Shown one piece after another: positions 17,822-26,943 of a DNA stretch of 46,979 bases. Numbering within the stretch: position 1 is the first letter of the stretch; every line of letters begins with the position of its first letter. Source of the stretch: Candidatus Falkowiibacteriota bacterium (lineage in GTDB: Bacteria > Patescibacteriota > Patescibacteriia > CAIXNZ01); NCBI GenBank assembly GCA_016927685.1, contig JAFGMD010000036.1:1-46979 (forward strand), written 5' to 3'. Under the pieces are notes generated by a model that worked only from the letters and a program-made list of their open reading frames with translations, was not told the DNA's origin and did no database searches. The position numbers were made by a program, and so were the translations under genes.

Positions 17822-18853
17822 TTAATCTTTAACTTCTTCAACCTGATTCCAATCAATCATTACTTTATGAGCCTTAGCGTATTCAATGGTATCTTCCAAG
17901 CCCTTATCTAGAGTCATAATTGGAAACCATTCTAGCTTCTCTTTCGCCAAACTAATATCAGGGATGCTTAAGCGCGACATAAATAGAAGAGGGTCTGTAT
18001 AATATATTTCTGATTTGGAATTTATCATTTTAATAATCTTTTTCGCAACCTCTGAAACTTTATACTCCTGAGCAGCGCCAACATTGAAAGGCCCCGCTTC
18101 ATTTGAAGCCATCATTTTTATTACAGCAGAAATCGCATCAGTTATATGGCAAAGCGTCATAGTAAATTTATTATCACCGTAAAGCATTAAGGGCTGATTA
18201 TCTAAAGCGGCTACAATAAAGTCTGGGATCATGTGTCCGACAAAAAGAGGCATGCGCGGTCCATAAGTAGTAAAAAAACGTAATATTTTTGCATCAACTC
18301 CATAAAACTGGCGATATGTGTAAACTAATGTTTCTGCAAATTTTTTGCCCTCGTCATAACAGGAACGCGGCGTAAGGGGGCTAGTTGCACGATAATCATT
18401 TTCTATAACAACTGGTTTTTTTTCGTTACGCGGACCATAAATAACAGAGGAAGAAAAATGTAAAAATTTTGCTTTATATTTTACTGCCAAATCTAGTCCC
18501 CTCATCGTTCCCAAGCTATTTGTTCTGGCAGTTTCAATAACTGTTTTGGAAAAATTTTTAGGATTAGTTGGGCAAGCCAAATTATATATTTCTTGAATGC
18601 CCTGAAATTTAATTTTAAATCTTTCCAGCTCCTTATACTTTTCCAAATCAACTAAATTATTTACATCATCATTAATAAAAATAAAATTTTCATGCGATAA
18701 TAAATGGTCAATATTATCCCTTTTGCCGGAAATAAAATTATCAATGCATATTATATTATTATTTCCCACTAATTTATCGCACAAATGCGAACCCATAAAG
18801 CCCGCGCCCCCTAAAATAAGGATGTTTTTCTTCTCAAAAACCCCATTTGACAT
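17822..18853 (-). CDS. NAD-dependent epimerase/dehydratase (UDP-glucuronate decarboxylase-like)
   Basis: ILILGGAGFMGSHLCDKLV, IDNFISGKRDNIDHL, SSSVIYGP, SCYDEGKKFAETLVYTYRQ. Confidence 0.88.
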   Translation of the reverse strand: MSNGVFEKKNILILGGAGFMGSHLCDKLVGNNNIICIDNFISGKRDNIDHLLSHENFIFINDDVNNLVDLEKYKELERFKIKFQGIQEIYNLACPTNPKNFSKTVIETARTNSLGTMRGLDLAVKYKAKFLHFSSSVIYGPRNEKKPVVIENDYRATSPLTPRSCYDEGKKFAETLVYTYRQFYGVDAKILRFFTTYGPRMPLFVGHMIPDFIVAALDNQPLMLYGDNKFTMTLCHITDAISAVIKMMASNEAGPFNVGAAQEYKVSEVAKKIIKMINSKSEIYYTDPLLFMSRLSIPDISLAKEKLEWFPIMTLDKGLEDTIEYAKAHKVMIDWNQVEEVKD

Positions 18854-18937
18854 ATAGTTATAAATAAATTAATTAATTCTATTTAATATTTTATCAAAAT
18901 TAATCTAAAAAATAAAGAGATAAAATTTTCGCTAAAA

Positions 18938-19345
18938 TTAGACATTTTTTCTAAATGTCCAATATTTATTGGCAATAAAATTCCAGAATAAACCAATGGC
19001 AATTGCAATAATCTTGGCCAATAAATCATAAATCAGAAGATTATTTACGCATAAATAAAAAATGGCATTATATAAAATAAAATAAACTATACCGATTAAA
19101 AAAAATTTGGCATATTGAATTTTTATTTCTTTTTCAAAATTGCCAAAAGTCCAATATTTATTTACAAAAAAACTGAAAGTCATGGCAACTAAAATGGCTA
19201 AAATATTTGCATAAAGGTAATACAAATCAATTAAACGACTGAAAAATAAATAAACACCATAATCTATAATGGTGTTGCCAAAGCCGACAACACAGAATTT
19301 GATAAATTGCCTTAAGGTTTCATTTTTATTTAATATTGCCAGCAT
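18938..19345 (-). CDS. GtrA family protein
   Basis: RQFIKFCVVGFGNTIIDYGVYLFF, FFVNKYWTFGN, FIANKYWTFRK. Confidence 0.92.
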   Translation of the reverse strand: MLAILNKNETLRQFIKFCVVGFGNTIIDYGVYLFFSRLIDLYYLYANILAILVAMTFSFFVNKYWTFGNFEKEIKIQYAKFFLIGIVYFILYNAIFYLCVNNLLIYDLLAKIIAIAIGLFWNFIANKYWTFRKNV

Positions 19346-19354
19346 TTATTTACT

Positions 19355-20956
19355 TTAATTAAGTTCTTTATCAATATCTATTGTAATATTTTGTTCTCTC
19401 TCAAGAGTGGGGCTAAATGAAGCGGCAGTTTCAATGGCCTCCCCTATTTTATAATTAATAAAAAATGAATCAGGCACATCACGCACTAAAATAGCCCAAT
19501 TCTCTCCATAAAGCATTTTGGCTATTTCTTCTGTTTTTATCCAACGCAAAATGCCATTATGCGTAACTGCATAAACATTTGGCAAGCTATTTATTTTTAT
19601 TAAACTGCCAGGGCGATAATTTACTATGCCTCCCAATGTAATTATTGCTAAATCCGTATCTGAAATTGTGAGCACGCTAGAAAAATTAGCATACCAGCTA
19701 AAATATGTATTTCTATCAGGAAAAGCATATCTTTTGCCATCAGCGCCATAATAATAAACAACCTCTCCAGACCCCTTAATTAAGTTCCCTGATATTGATA
19801 AGCTTGTAATGGACTTAAAAATCTTAACAGGATTTATTAACCCCTTGCCCAATTTGCCAGCAAAAAAAGGATTTATCGCATCAATATTATCACCATTATT
19901 TAAAATTAAATCTGTTATTTCTTTGCTGGTTATAGTCGGCTTTTGCGATTTAATTAAAGCGCCAATGCCTGAAACAATGGGAGCGGCTAAAGAAGTGCCC
20001 GAATATTCTCCGCCAAAATAATTAAAAAAATCTGAATAATCGGCATAGTAAAGCGGTCCATAAATATTCTCGCCAGGAGCGGCAATGTCAATGCAAGAAG
20101 AGCCGTAATTTGAAAATTTTGATAGTACATTATCTTGGTCAACCGCTGCCACGCCAATAATAATATTTTCGCCAGCCGAGCCCTGCGAACAAACTGGATA
20201 CATTTTTCTGAAATCCATATTGACTGAATGGCCATCTGTCCCTTCATTACCGGCCGCTGCAATTACTAAAACATTTTTAAGATATGCTTGTTCAATAGCT
20301 TTTTCTAATGATGAGTCATAGGAATCGCCAACAAAGCTTAAATTAATAATGTTGGCGCCATTATCAACAGCATAATTTATCGCTTTGAGTACATTAGATG
20401 TATCACCGCTGCCGTTTTCATCCAAAACACGCAAGGGCATAATTTTTACATTCCAAGCCAACCCTGTGGTGCCATAATAATTATTACCCATGGCTGCGAT
20501 TACTCCAGATACCAAAGTCCCATGAATAATCGCTTCTTTAGAGCATGTATCTGTTAAAAAACAATCGCTTTCAAATTTTGGCCTAGGATCGCTCACGCTA
20601 TTGACAAAATCCCAACCCTGACCATCATCAATAAAGCCATTCTTATCATTATCAATATTATCGCCAAGTATTTCATCGCGATTTACCCAAATATTATCAC
20701 GCAAATCAGGATGAGCAATATCAACCCCAGAATCTAAAACAGCTACGATTACACTGTTGTTGCCTGTCTGAGTCCCCCAAACCTCTGGCATATTTAATGC
20801 CTTTAAATACCATTGCCGTCCATAATCAGGGTCATTGGGGATTAATTGCGCGGCATAACAAAAATTGGCAATAGTAAAAATTGCCAAAAAAACTGTAATT
20901 ATTGTTATAATTTTTGTTTTCATTAAATTGATAATTCTACAATCCTTTATCAACAT
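19355..20956 (-). CDS. S8 (subtilisin-like) serine peptidase with C-terminal surface module
   Basis: VIVAVLDSGVDIAHPDL, HGTLVSGVIAA, GTSLAAPIVSGIGALI; C-terminal GEVVYYYGADGKRYAFPDRNTYFSWY. Confidence 0.93.
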   Translation of the reverse strand: MLIKDCRIINLMKTKIITIITVFLAIFTIANFCYAAQLIPNDPDYGRQWYLKALNMPEVWGTQTGNNSVIVAVLDSGVDIAHPDLRDNIWVNRDEILGDNIDNDKNGFIDDGQGWDFVNSVSDPRPKFESDCFLTDTCSKEAIIHGTLVSGVIAAMGNNYYGTTGLAWNVKIMPLRVLDENGSGDTSNVLKAINYAVDNGANIINLSFVGDSYDSSLEKAIEQAYLKNVLVIAAAGNEGTDGHSVNMDFRKMYPVCSQGSAGENIIIGVAAVDQDNVLSKFSNYGSSCIDIAAPGENIYGPLYYADYSDFFNYFGGEYSGTSLAAPIVSGIGALIKSQKPTITSKEITDLILNNGDNIDAINPFFAGKLGKGLINPVKIFKSITSLSISGNLIKGSGEVVYYYGADGKRYAFPDRNTYFSWYANFSSVLTISDTDLAIITLGGIVNYRPGSLIKINSLPNVYAVTHNGILRWIKTEEIAKMLYGENWAILVRDVPDSFFINYKIGEAIETAASFSPTLEREQNITIDIDKELN

Positions 20957-22571
20957 TAATTGAACTGGCTGCTTCAGCCACTGTTAAGGGGCTATAATCA
21001 CCCGTGCCACTTATATCGTTACCCATTTGGTAATTTACAAAGAAGGGGTCAGGAATATCATCAATTTTATTTGACCAATTATCGCCGTACAGGGCTTTGG
21101 CCAGTGCTTCGGTTTTTAGCCAACGCAAAACGCCGTGGGCATCAATCGCATAAACTTTTGGATCAGTAGTAATTTTTATTAATTTAACTCCGGGTTTGTA
21201 AGTTACATTGCCGCCTATAGAGATCGAAGATAATTGGGAATCGGTAATTGTTTTTACTGTGGAAAAATCATTATACCAACTTAAATATGTTTTTAAAGTC
21301 GGAAAAACATATCTTTTACCGTCATTAGCATAATAATAAACCGCCGGACCGCTTGCTTTAATCAAATCGCCATATAATATGCCTGGAATTGCACCTGGAG
21401 AAGTAACTGTCAATGACAAATTTTTAATCGTTGTCGTTCCGGATTTGATTACCAAAGTTTTTACCCCTAAGGATGTTGAACGCGCTTCAAAACTGACTTT
21501 ACCGTCTGTGCCTGAATTGTTATTGGGAATACTAATAATGACGCCCGTACTAGTTTCTACTGTTATTTGGCGATTAGCAGTTGGCTGATTGTCCATATCT
21601 TTAAGCGTTACCACAACAGTGGCTTTATCCAATCCGTCATTAATAATAGATGTCTTATCAATTGCCACCAAAGAATTTGTGACTGAAATTGTCTGCTGAC
21701 TGGCGCGCACAGTAATTGCCCCTGTTTCAGTATAATTACCCCAGCCGTCATGCGCTTGCAAACTAATAATATGAGAACCATCGCTTATATTTTGCCAATC
21801 ATATCGCCAGGTATGATATGAAGTATCTAATTCCTGAACAGGAAAAGATTCCCCATCAATAATAATATTAAAATCTCTAATGTATGTATCGCCTGGATCG
21901 CGCGCCAGCCCTTCTATCATTAGACTGTTTGAATTTAATACCTGCCCGTCAAATAAATTCGTAATCACTAATTTGGGGCCGAATGAATCAGTAGGCGAAG
22001 TATTAATAACCTGGCTATTGCTATTATCAACTGACGCATCTATTGGTCCGTTATCTAAAGAACTCATAAATATACCATAATCACCAATATCAAAAATGCC
22101 ATTATCATTATTGTCTAATAATTGCGGAATCTGCATTATAATGGTTCCTTGTTTGGAAACATTAAAAAAAGTTTCGATGGAAACAAAAAATCTTTTGCTT
22201 GTACTAATTAATAAAGATAAACCATCCAAATACCACGATTGATAGGTGGAAGTGTAATTAAAATTGCCAAGTTCCTTATCAATACCCATACCTTGAAATC
22301 CAGAGGGACCAGCATCTTCCCAAAGCGCCATGTATTTTATTTGATAATAGTTATCAGCAGTGCCTAAATTTCTAATACTCAAAGCTTTAAGAGTATCGGC
22401 CCTAGTTGGCGTTAAAGTAAAATCCATAATTAGATTATCAAAAGTTCTGGGGTAAAAAACAGCATAAGGTGCCTGCATATTGGTAACGGCAGAAGTATTA
22501 TAGGCCAAAGCCGGTGCAGCACAAAAAGATGCGCAGAGTAAAATTAAAAATGTGAAAATAATTTTTTTCAT
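20937..22571 (-). CDS. secreted Ig-like/Big-type domain protein with C-terminal surface module
   Basis: Signal peptide, Ig-like segments (DKATVVVTLKDMDNQPTANRQITVETS), C-terminal GPAVYYYANDGKRYVFPTLKTYLSWY. Confidence 0.8.
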   Translation of the reverse strand: MKKIIFTFLILLCASFCAAPALAYNTSAVTNMQAPYAVFYPRTFDNLIMDFTLTPTRADTLKALSIRNLGTADNYYQIKYMALWEDAGPSGFQGMGIDKELGNFNYTSTYQSWYLDGLSLLISTSKRFFVSIETFFNVSKQGTIIMQIPQLLDNNDNGIFDIGDYGIFMSSLDNGPIDASVDNSNSQVINTSPTDSFGPKLVITNLFDGQVLNSNSLMIEGLARDPGDTYIRDFNIIIDGESFPVQELDTSYHTWRYDWQNISDGSHIISLQAHDGWGNYTETGAITVRASQQTISVTNSLVAIDKTSIINDGLDKATVVVTLKDMDNQPTANRQITVETSTGVIISIPNNNSGTDGKVSFEARSTSLGVKTLVIKSGTTTIKNLSLTVTSPGAIPGILYGDLIKASGPAVYYYANDGKRYVFPTLKTYLSWYNDFSTVKTITDSQLSSISIGGNVTYKPGVKLIKITTDPKVYAIDAHGVLRWLKTEALAKALYGDNWSNKIDDIPDPFFVNYQMGNDISGTGDYSPLTVAEAASSINVDKGL

Positions 22572-22627
22572 AAATATGTTTTATTAATTATTAATACTTA
22601 TTCAACCCCCTCTTTTGATTCTTCTCT

Positions 22628-22677
22628 TGTCATTTCGACTGAAGTGAGCACAGCGAACGAAATGGAGAAATCCCTTA
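22628..22677. repeat. left inverted repeat of the GIY-YIG element
   Basis: TGTCATTTCGACTGAAG...TGGAGAAATCCCTTA matches the reverse complement of 22979-23024. Confidence 0.75.
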
Positions 22678-22971
22678 CTTGTACCACTCATAACTTAAAT
22701 CTTTCCATGAAGGATTAATCGTCCTTATTAAAAATTCTTTTTTCTCGCGTCGCCATTTTTTAATCTGTTTCTCACGATTGATAGCAGAGTCAATATGTGA
22801 ATAATGTTCTATATAAACTAATTTATGACACTCGTATTTACATGCAAATCCTGGCGTTAAATTATTTCGGTGTTCATATAAACGGCGCTCAATGTTATTT
22901 GTTACGCCAACATATAATGTACCGCTATCACTTGCCAAAATGTATACAAAAAAATTATAATTCTTTGCCAT
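22675..22971 (-). CDS. single-domain GIY-YIG nuclease family protein
   Basis: FFVYILASDSGTLYVGVTNNIERRLYEHRN...YIEHYSHIDSAINREKQIKKWRREKK. Confidence 0.92.
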   Translation of the reverse strand: MAKNYNFFVYILASDSGTLYVGVTNNIERRLYEHRNNLTPGFACKYECHKLVYIEHYSHIDSAINREKQIKKWRREKKEFLIRTINPSWKDLSYEWYK

Positions 22972-22978
22972 ATGTTAA

Positions 22979-23024
22979 TAAGGGATATCTCCACTCGCGC
23001 TTACGCGCTTCGGTCGATATGACA
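22979..23024. repeat. right inverted repeat of the GIY-YIG element
   Basis: TAAGGGATATCTCCACTCGCGC...CGGTCGATATGACA. Confidence 0.75.
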
Positions 23025-23091
23025 TATCAACTTTTACTATATTTTCCTACCTCTATTTTACACCAAAAAACCCTCTTTTCCAAATACAAAA

Positions 23092-23113
23092 CCCCCGGTC
23101 GCATGACCGGGGG
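23092..23113 (-). terminator. intrinsic terminator of the large surface protein gene
   Basis: CCCCCGGTCgcatGACCGGGGG. Confidence 0.7.
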
Positions 23114-23174
23114 CTTGTTATTCCCCTCCCGCTAAACGGAACGGGGAATCTATATCAACGAATCAACAATTAGA

Positions 23175-26100
23175 TTAGACCTTCAAAGCGCCTGCATAGA
23201 TACCGCCGCGGAAGATAACAGCATCTTCTGCATAATTACCACCATCATAGTTAACATCCCAACCAATTCTACCGCCTGCTGTATCATCTAGATAGGCCTG
23301 GATAGTATCATTTGTGATCATAGCTGCAGTGTTGCAATACATATACAATTTCTTGGTCTGGCCCTTTGAAATGATAAAGTTTGCCAAATCAAAGTCAAAT
23401 GAAGCCAGGTTATCACCTGCTGCATCGCCTGTATCCAAAGCAATACCTCCCTCGTCTTTAAGGACACAATTGCCAGGACCAGCGCCTGTATATGCAACAT
23501 CAATATTCAAGGAGTTGCCTGAACCATTGGTGAAAGTTACATCATCAGCATCATCTGCCTTAACATTATAAATAGCAATTAAGCTATTTAAGCCAGGAAC
23601 TAATGTGCCAGATGGTGAAGCAGCATTTAAGCTAAAGTATGGTCTTGTGCCATAGACAGTGTGTGCAGCTGCAGTAATTGGAACAGCCAAGCCTGAAGTG
23701 ACTAAATCAATATATGCGCCAGATGATTTGCCAGTGCCTTGAATATCAGTACCTGCTGAAACATCTGGAACAAATGGCATACCGCTTACAACAGTGACAC
23801 CGTCAACCAAAGCCACATCAATCTTTAAAGTTAAGATTGCAGACCCGCTTGGAGGCAAAACAACAGTATTATCAGCTAAGACGAAAGTAGCTAAAGCGCC
23901 AGATGGAGCAACGGCAACTGGATTAGCAGTTGAGCCGCCATCACTTCTGACATTGCTATATAAGTAATAAGCAGCAGCAACACCAAGTGCAGGAAGATCA
24001 TTAATAATGACTTGGTCCAAATCAATTGACTCAACGCCATCAGCTTGTATCTTCCAAGCGCCCACAGTCACCTTTTGATTATTGCTAACCAAAATTTGAG
24101 CAGCAGGAGAAGTAGCATCCAAAATAGCTAAATTAAATGAACCAGCAGCAGCAATAGTCATTAACTGACCTCCACCACCAACAACACCACCAGGAACGTT
24201 ACCGGTTGATTTACCAGTAGCGGTCACAGCGCTAATATTTATTGTATGCGTATCACCTGGGTCAGATAAAGTTGATAAATCAGCTACAACTGCAATCTTA
24301 ACAAATTCTGCCTTTGGAACAGTAATTACCTGAGTTAAAGCGATTTGCTTTGCAGCAGGAGAAACTACTGTAGCTGTTGGCTGTTCGCTATTTGAAACTT
24401 TGGTTTCAAATACATCACCTCTGGATGATGAAGCTGAAGTTAAATCAGCCCAAATCTCAATATTTTGTAAATTATTGAAGTTAGCTGTTGGTAAGCCAAG
24501 ATCATCAGTAAAGGTATCTTGCACAGTAACAGCAGAAACGCGGATATCTTCACCAGAATTTGTAGCATCTAAAGCAGCTGAAGCAAACATAAAGTCCTGT
24601 GTACCTACAGAAACAAGGGCAGATGCAGGAGAAGTCAGGGTAGTAACATCTAAGTTAGCGCCCTTGATTGTCTGCATATTGCCAGCGACTGGAGTAGCTG
24701 GAGTTGGGATAATAGTGTCTCTGGTATTCATGCCAGAAGCAGCAATGGCATTAGGAGCAAGGATTGTGGCAATGATTGTACCCAAATTTGGAGCAGTACT
24801 CAAAATATCAATCTTAAATGTATATTTATGAGTGCCAGTTGGTACAATATAAGTTTCAGTAAAGTTAATAGTTGTGGCGCCAACAGTCTTGGGACCTGCA
24901 ACTAATGTGCCTGTCTCATCAATCAATCTAGCGTTTGCTAAATCAGCAATTACTAAACCACCGCCTAAAACTAAATCAACAGTTGTTAAGGTGACCTTAA
25001 CTGGTTCGCCTCTGACTTCAAAATCCCATGAAGTAATAGCTTGTTCAGAAGCTTTAGAAATATTGCCCACAGCTGGTGTAGAAGTTGACTTAGTAACATT
25101 CATTGTACCTGGGTTAACAGTTTGTCCGCCTGCACCATCAATACCTTGACCAAGCCAACCACCAACAACAATAGGTGCAATATAAAAGCCATAAGTATTA
25201 CCCTTAACACTAACCAAAACATCACCGCCATCAGTTAAGTCGGCATCCAGGACGTTACCTGAACCACCAACAACGTCAGAATAAACCTGGAAAATATGTT
25301 TGACGCCCTTTGGAATAACAACATTTAAGCCGCCAAAAGTAGCTCTGGAATTTGCATCCCAAGCAGCCACAGTGCCTAATGATCTGCCCTCTGTTAAGCT
25401 GTAAAGTTCAATATTGGCATAATCAGTATTAGCAGCAGAACCTGCCTCCATCAAACTAAGTCCTTCAAGAGTCAAATCTTCATTAGCGCCGCCCTGCACA
25501 TAGAATTCAGAAATCTGAACTCTTTTTGCGCCAGCATCTGGCTTAGAATCAACTACAGCAGCATCCTGACCAACAGTAGCTGTACCAAGAGTTGCTAAGA
25601 ATAAGAGGCTCATATAATTACCAGTAGCTGGGAATGTACCAGTTACAGTGCCTGCTTCCAAAATAACATCAGAAGCAGCAGCAATACCCAAAGCAGCTGT
25701 TGTGCCTGTGGCTGCAAAAGCATCGACACTTGCTCTAATGAATAAAGCCATTGAAGAATTTGCAGCTATTTCTAATGTTGGCACAAAAGTGATTAAGGCC
25801 TTGCTATTTGCGCCTAAACTGCCAACAGAGCCAACAGTTGCGCCATTAGCATCAACTAGCTTGATGTTTTCAATATCATCATTGCCAGTTAAGCCAGAAC
25901 GAGTGACATACAAAGATTTAATCTTAGCAGCTGTAGAACCAGCAGATAAGATAATCTTAGTGAAATTAGCAGAAGCGCCAACAGCCACTGTTTGGCTTGC
26001 TGGTGTATCAGAAGCTAATGTCACATTCAAATTGCCGCCAGTTGTAGTAGCACCTGCTAAGCCCTTATCTACATTAATAGATTGAGCTGCAGCAGTAGCA

Positions 26101-26591
26101 GCGGCTTTGTCATAATCAGTGCAGTTATTGATTGGCGCGCCAACAGAGTAATTAACAAAGAATGGGTCTGGCACATCTTGTACCATAGAGCCCCAGCTTG
26201 AGCCATAAAGGCAAGAAGCAATTGATTCTGTTGTTACCCAGCGTAAGCTGCCATTTGCAGCAACTGCATAGACCTTTGGATCAGTGGTAATTTTTATCAT
26301 TTTAGCACCTGGTTTATAGGTGACATTACCGCCGATTGAAATAGTAGCCAATTCGCCATCAGTGATTGTCTTCACTGAAGAGAAATCAGCATACCATGTC
26401 ATATATGTTTTCTGATCCGGGAAAACATATCTCTTGCCGTCAGCACCATAGTAATAAACTGCTGGTAAAGATGCCTTGATCAAGTCGCCGGAGACAAGCG
26501 TAGTTGCCTGAGCGACTGGAACAAAAGCAGCTAAACCGACAGCCCAACAAATGGTAACCACTACAACACTGACAGTAAAAAACTTTTTCAT
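23175..26591 (-). CDS. large secreted surface (S-layer-like) protein, 1138 aa
   Basis: Signal peptide; N-terminal GDLIKASLPAVYYYGADGKRYVFP module; low-Cys, A/T/G/V-rich beta repeats. Confidence 0.8.
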   Translation of the reverse strand: MKKFFTVSVVVVTICWAVGLAAFVPVAQATTLVSGDLIKASLPAVYYYGADGKRYVFPDQKTYMTWYADFSSVKTITDGELATISIGGNVTYKPGAKMIKITTDPKVYAVAANGSLRWVTTESIASCLYGSSWGSMVQDVPDPFFVNYSVGAPINNCTDYDKAAATAAAQSINVDKGLAGATTTGGNLNVTLASDTPASQTVAVGASANFTKIILSAGSTAAKIKSLYVTRSGLTGNDDIENIKLVDANGATVGSVGSLGANSKALITFVPTLEIAANSSMALFIRASVDAFAATGTTAALGIAAASDVILEAGTVTGTFPATGNYMSLLFLATLGTATVGQDAAVVDSKPDAGAKRVQISEFYVQGGANEDLTLEGLSLMEAGSAANTDYANIELYSLTEGRSLGTVAAWDANSRATFGGLNVVIPKGVKHIFQVYSDVVGGSGNVLDADLTDGGDVLVSVKGNTYGFYIAPIVVGGWLGQGIDGAGGQTVNPGTMNVTKSTSTPAVGNISKASEQAITSWDFEVRGEPVKVTLTTVDLVLGGGLVIADLANARLIDETGTLVAGPKTVGATTINFTETYIVPTGTHKYTFKIDILSTAPNLGTIIATILAPNAIAASGMNTRDTIIPTPATPVAGNMQTIKGANLDVTTLTSPASALVSVGTQDFMFASAALDATNSGEDIRVSAVTVQDTFTDDLGLPTANFNNLQNIEIWADLTSASSSRGDVFETKVSNSEQPTATVVSPAAKQIALTQVITVPKAEFVKIAVVADLSTLSDPGDTHTINISAVTATGKSTGNVPGGVVGGGGQLMTIAAAGSFNLAILDATSPAAQILVSNNQKVTVGAWKIQADGVESIDLDQVIINDLPALGVAAAYYLYSNVRSDGGSTANPVAVAPSGALATFVLADNTVVLPPSGSAILTLKIDVALVDGVTVVSGMPFVPDVSAGTDIQGTGKSSGAYIDLVTSGLAVPITAAAHTVYGTRPYFSLNAASPSGTLVPGLNSLIAIYNVKADDADDVTFTNGSGNSLNIDVAYTGAGPGNCVLKDEGGIALDTGDAAGDNLASFDFDLANFIISKGQTKKLYMYCNTAAMITNDTIQAYLDDTAGGRIGWDVNYDGGNYAEDAVIFRGGIYAGALKV

Positions 26592-26670
26592 AATTTATTT
26601 TCCTTAAATTAACTCTTTTAATAAGCGACTGGATGCAAAATAATAAAGTTTTTGTATCCTTTTTTGCAGA

Positions 26671-26830
26671 CGCCAACCCTTGCGGGAGTCGACCTTTTCG
26701 CTGGCAAAATAGGATCTTTATTACTTGCTTAGCCCAGTTCTCAAAAAAAGAGCATTAATTAGTGCACCCCTCACCTTGCGGTTTAGGGCGTGCCTAAATC
26801 CTTGCGGACTTAGGCGTGGATGAACCACGC
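26671..26830 (-). promoter_or_regulatory. structured upstream/leader region of the surface protein gene with GCAA-tetraloop hairpins
   Basis: - strand GCCTAAGTCC-GCAA-GGATTTAGGC, CCCTaaACC-GCAA-GGTgAGGG, CCC-GCAA-GGG, and GCGTGGttcatCCACGC. Confidence 0.55.
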
Positions 26831-26943
26831 TGTAATAATAATTAAATTCAAAATTTCAAATTCCAAATAATTATTAGCACAGTGCAGTCCACCCACAATT
26901 TATTAATTTATTATTTTTAAAAAACTATTCTAAATTCTATATT

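Noticed and set aside
22797-23135. 112-aa + strand ORF
   Set aside because: Antisense to the GIY-YIG gene and running through its inverted repeat and a terminator.
24400-26085. + strand ORFs (143, 91, 145 aa) inside the 1138-aa surface protein gene
   Set aside because: Antisense shadows of an Ala/Thr/Val-rich coding sequence.
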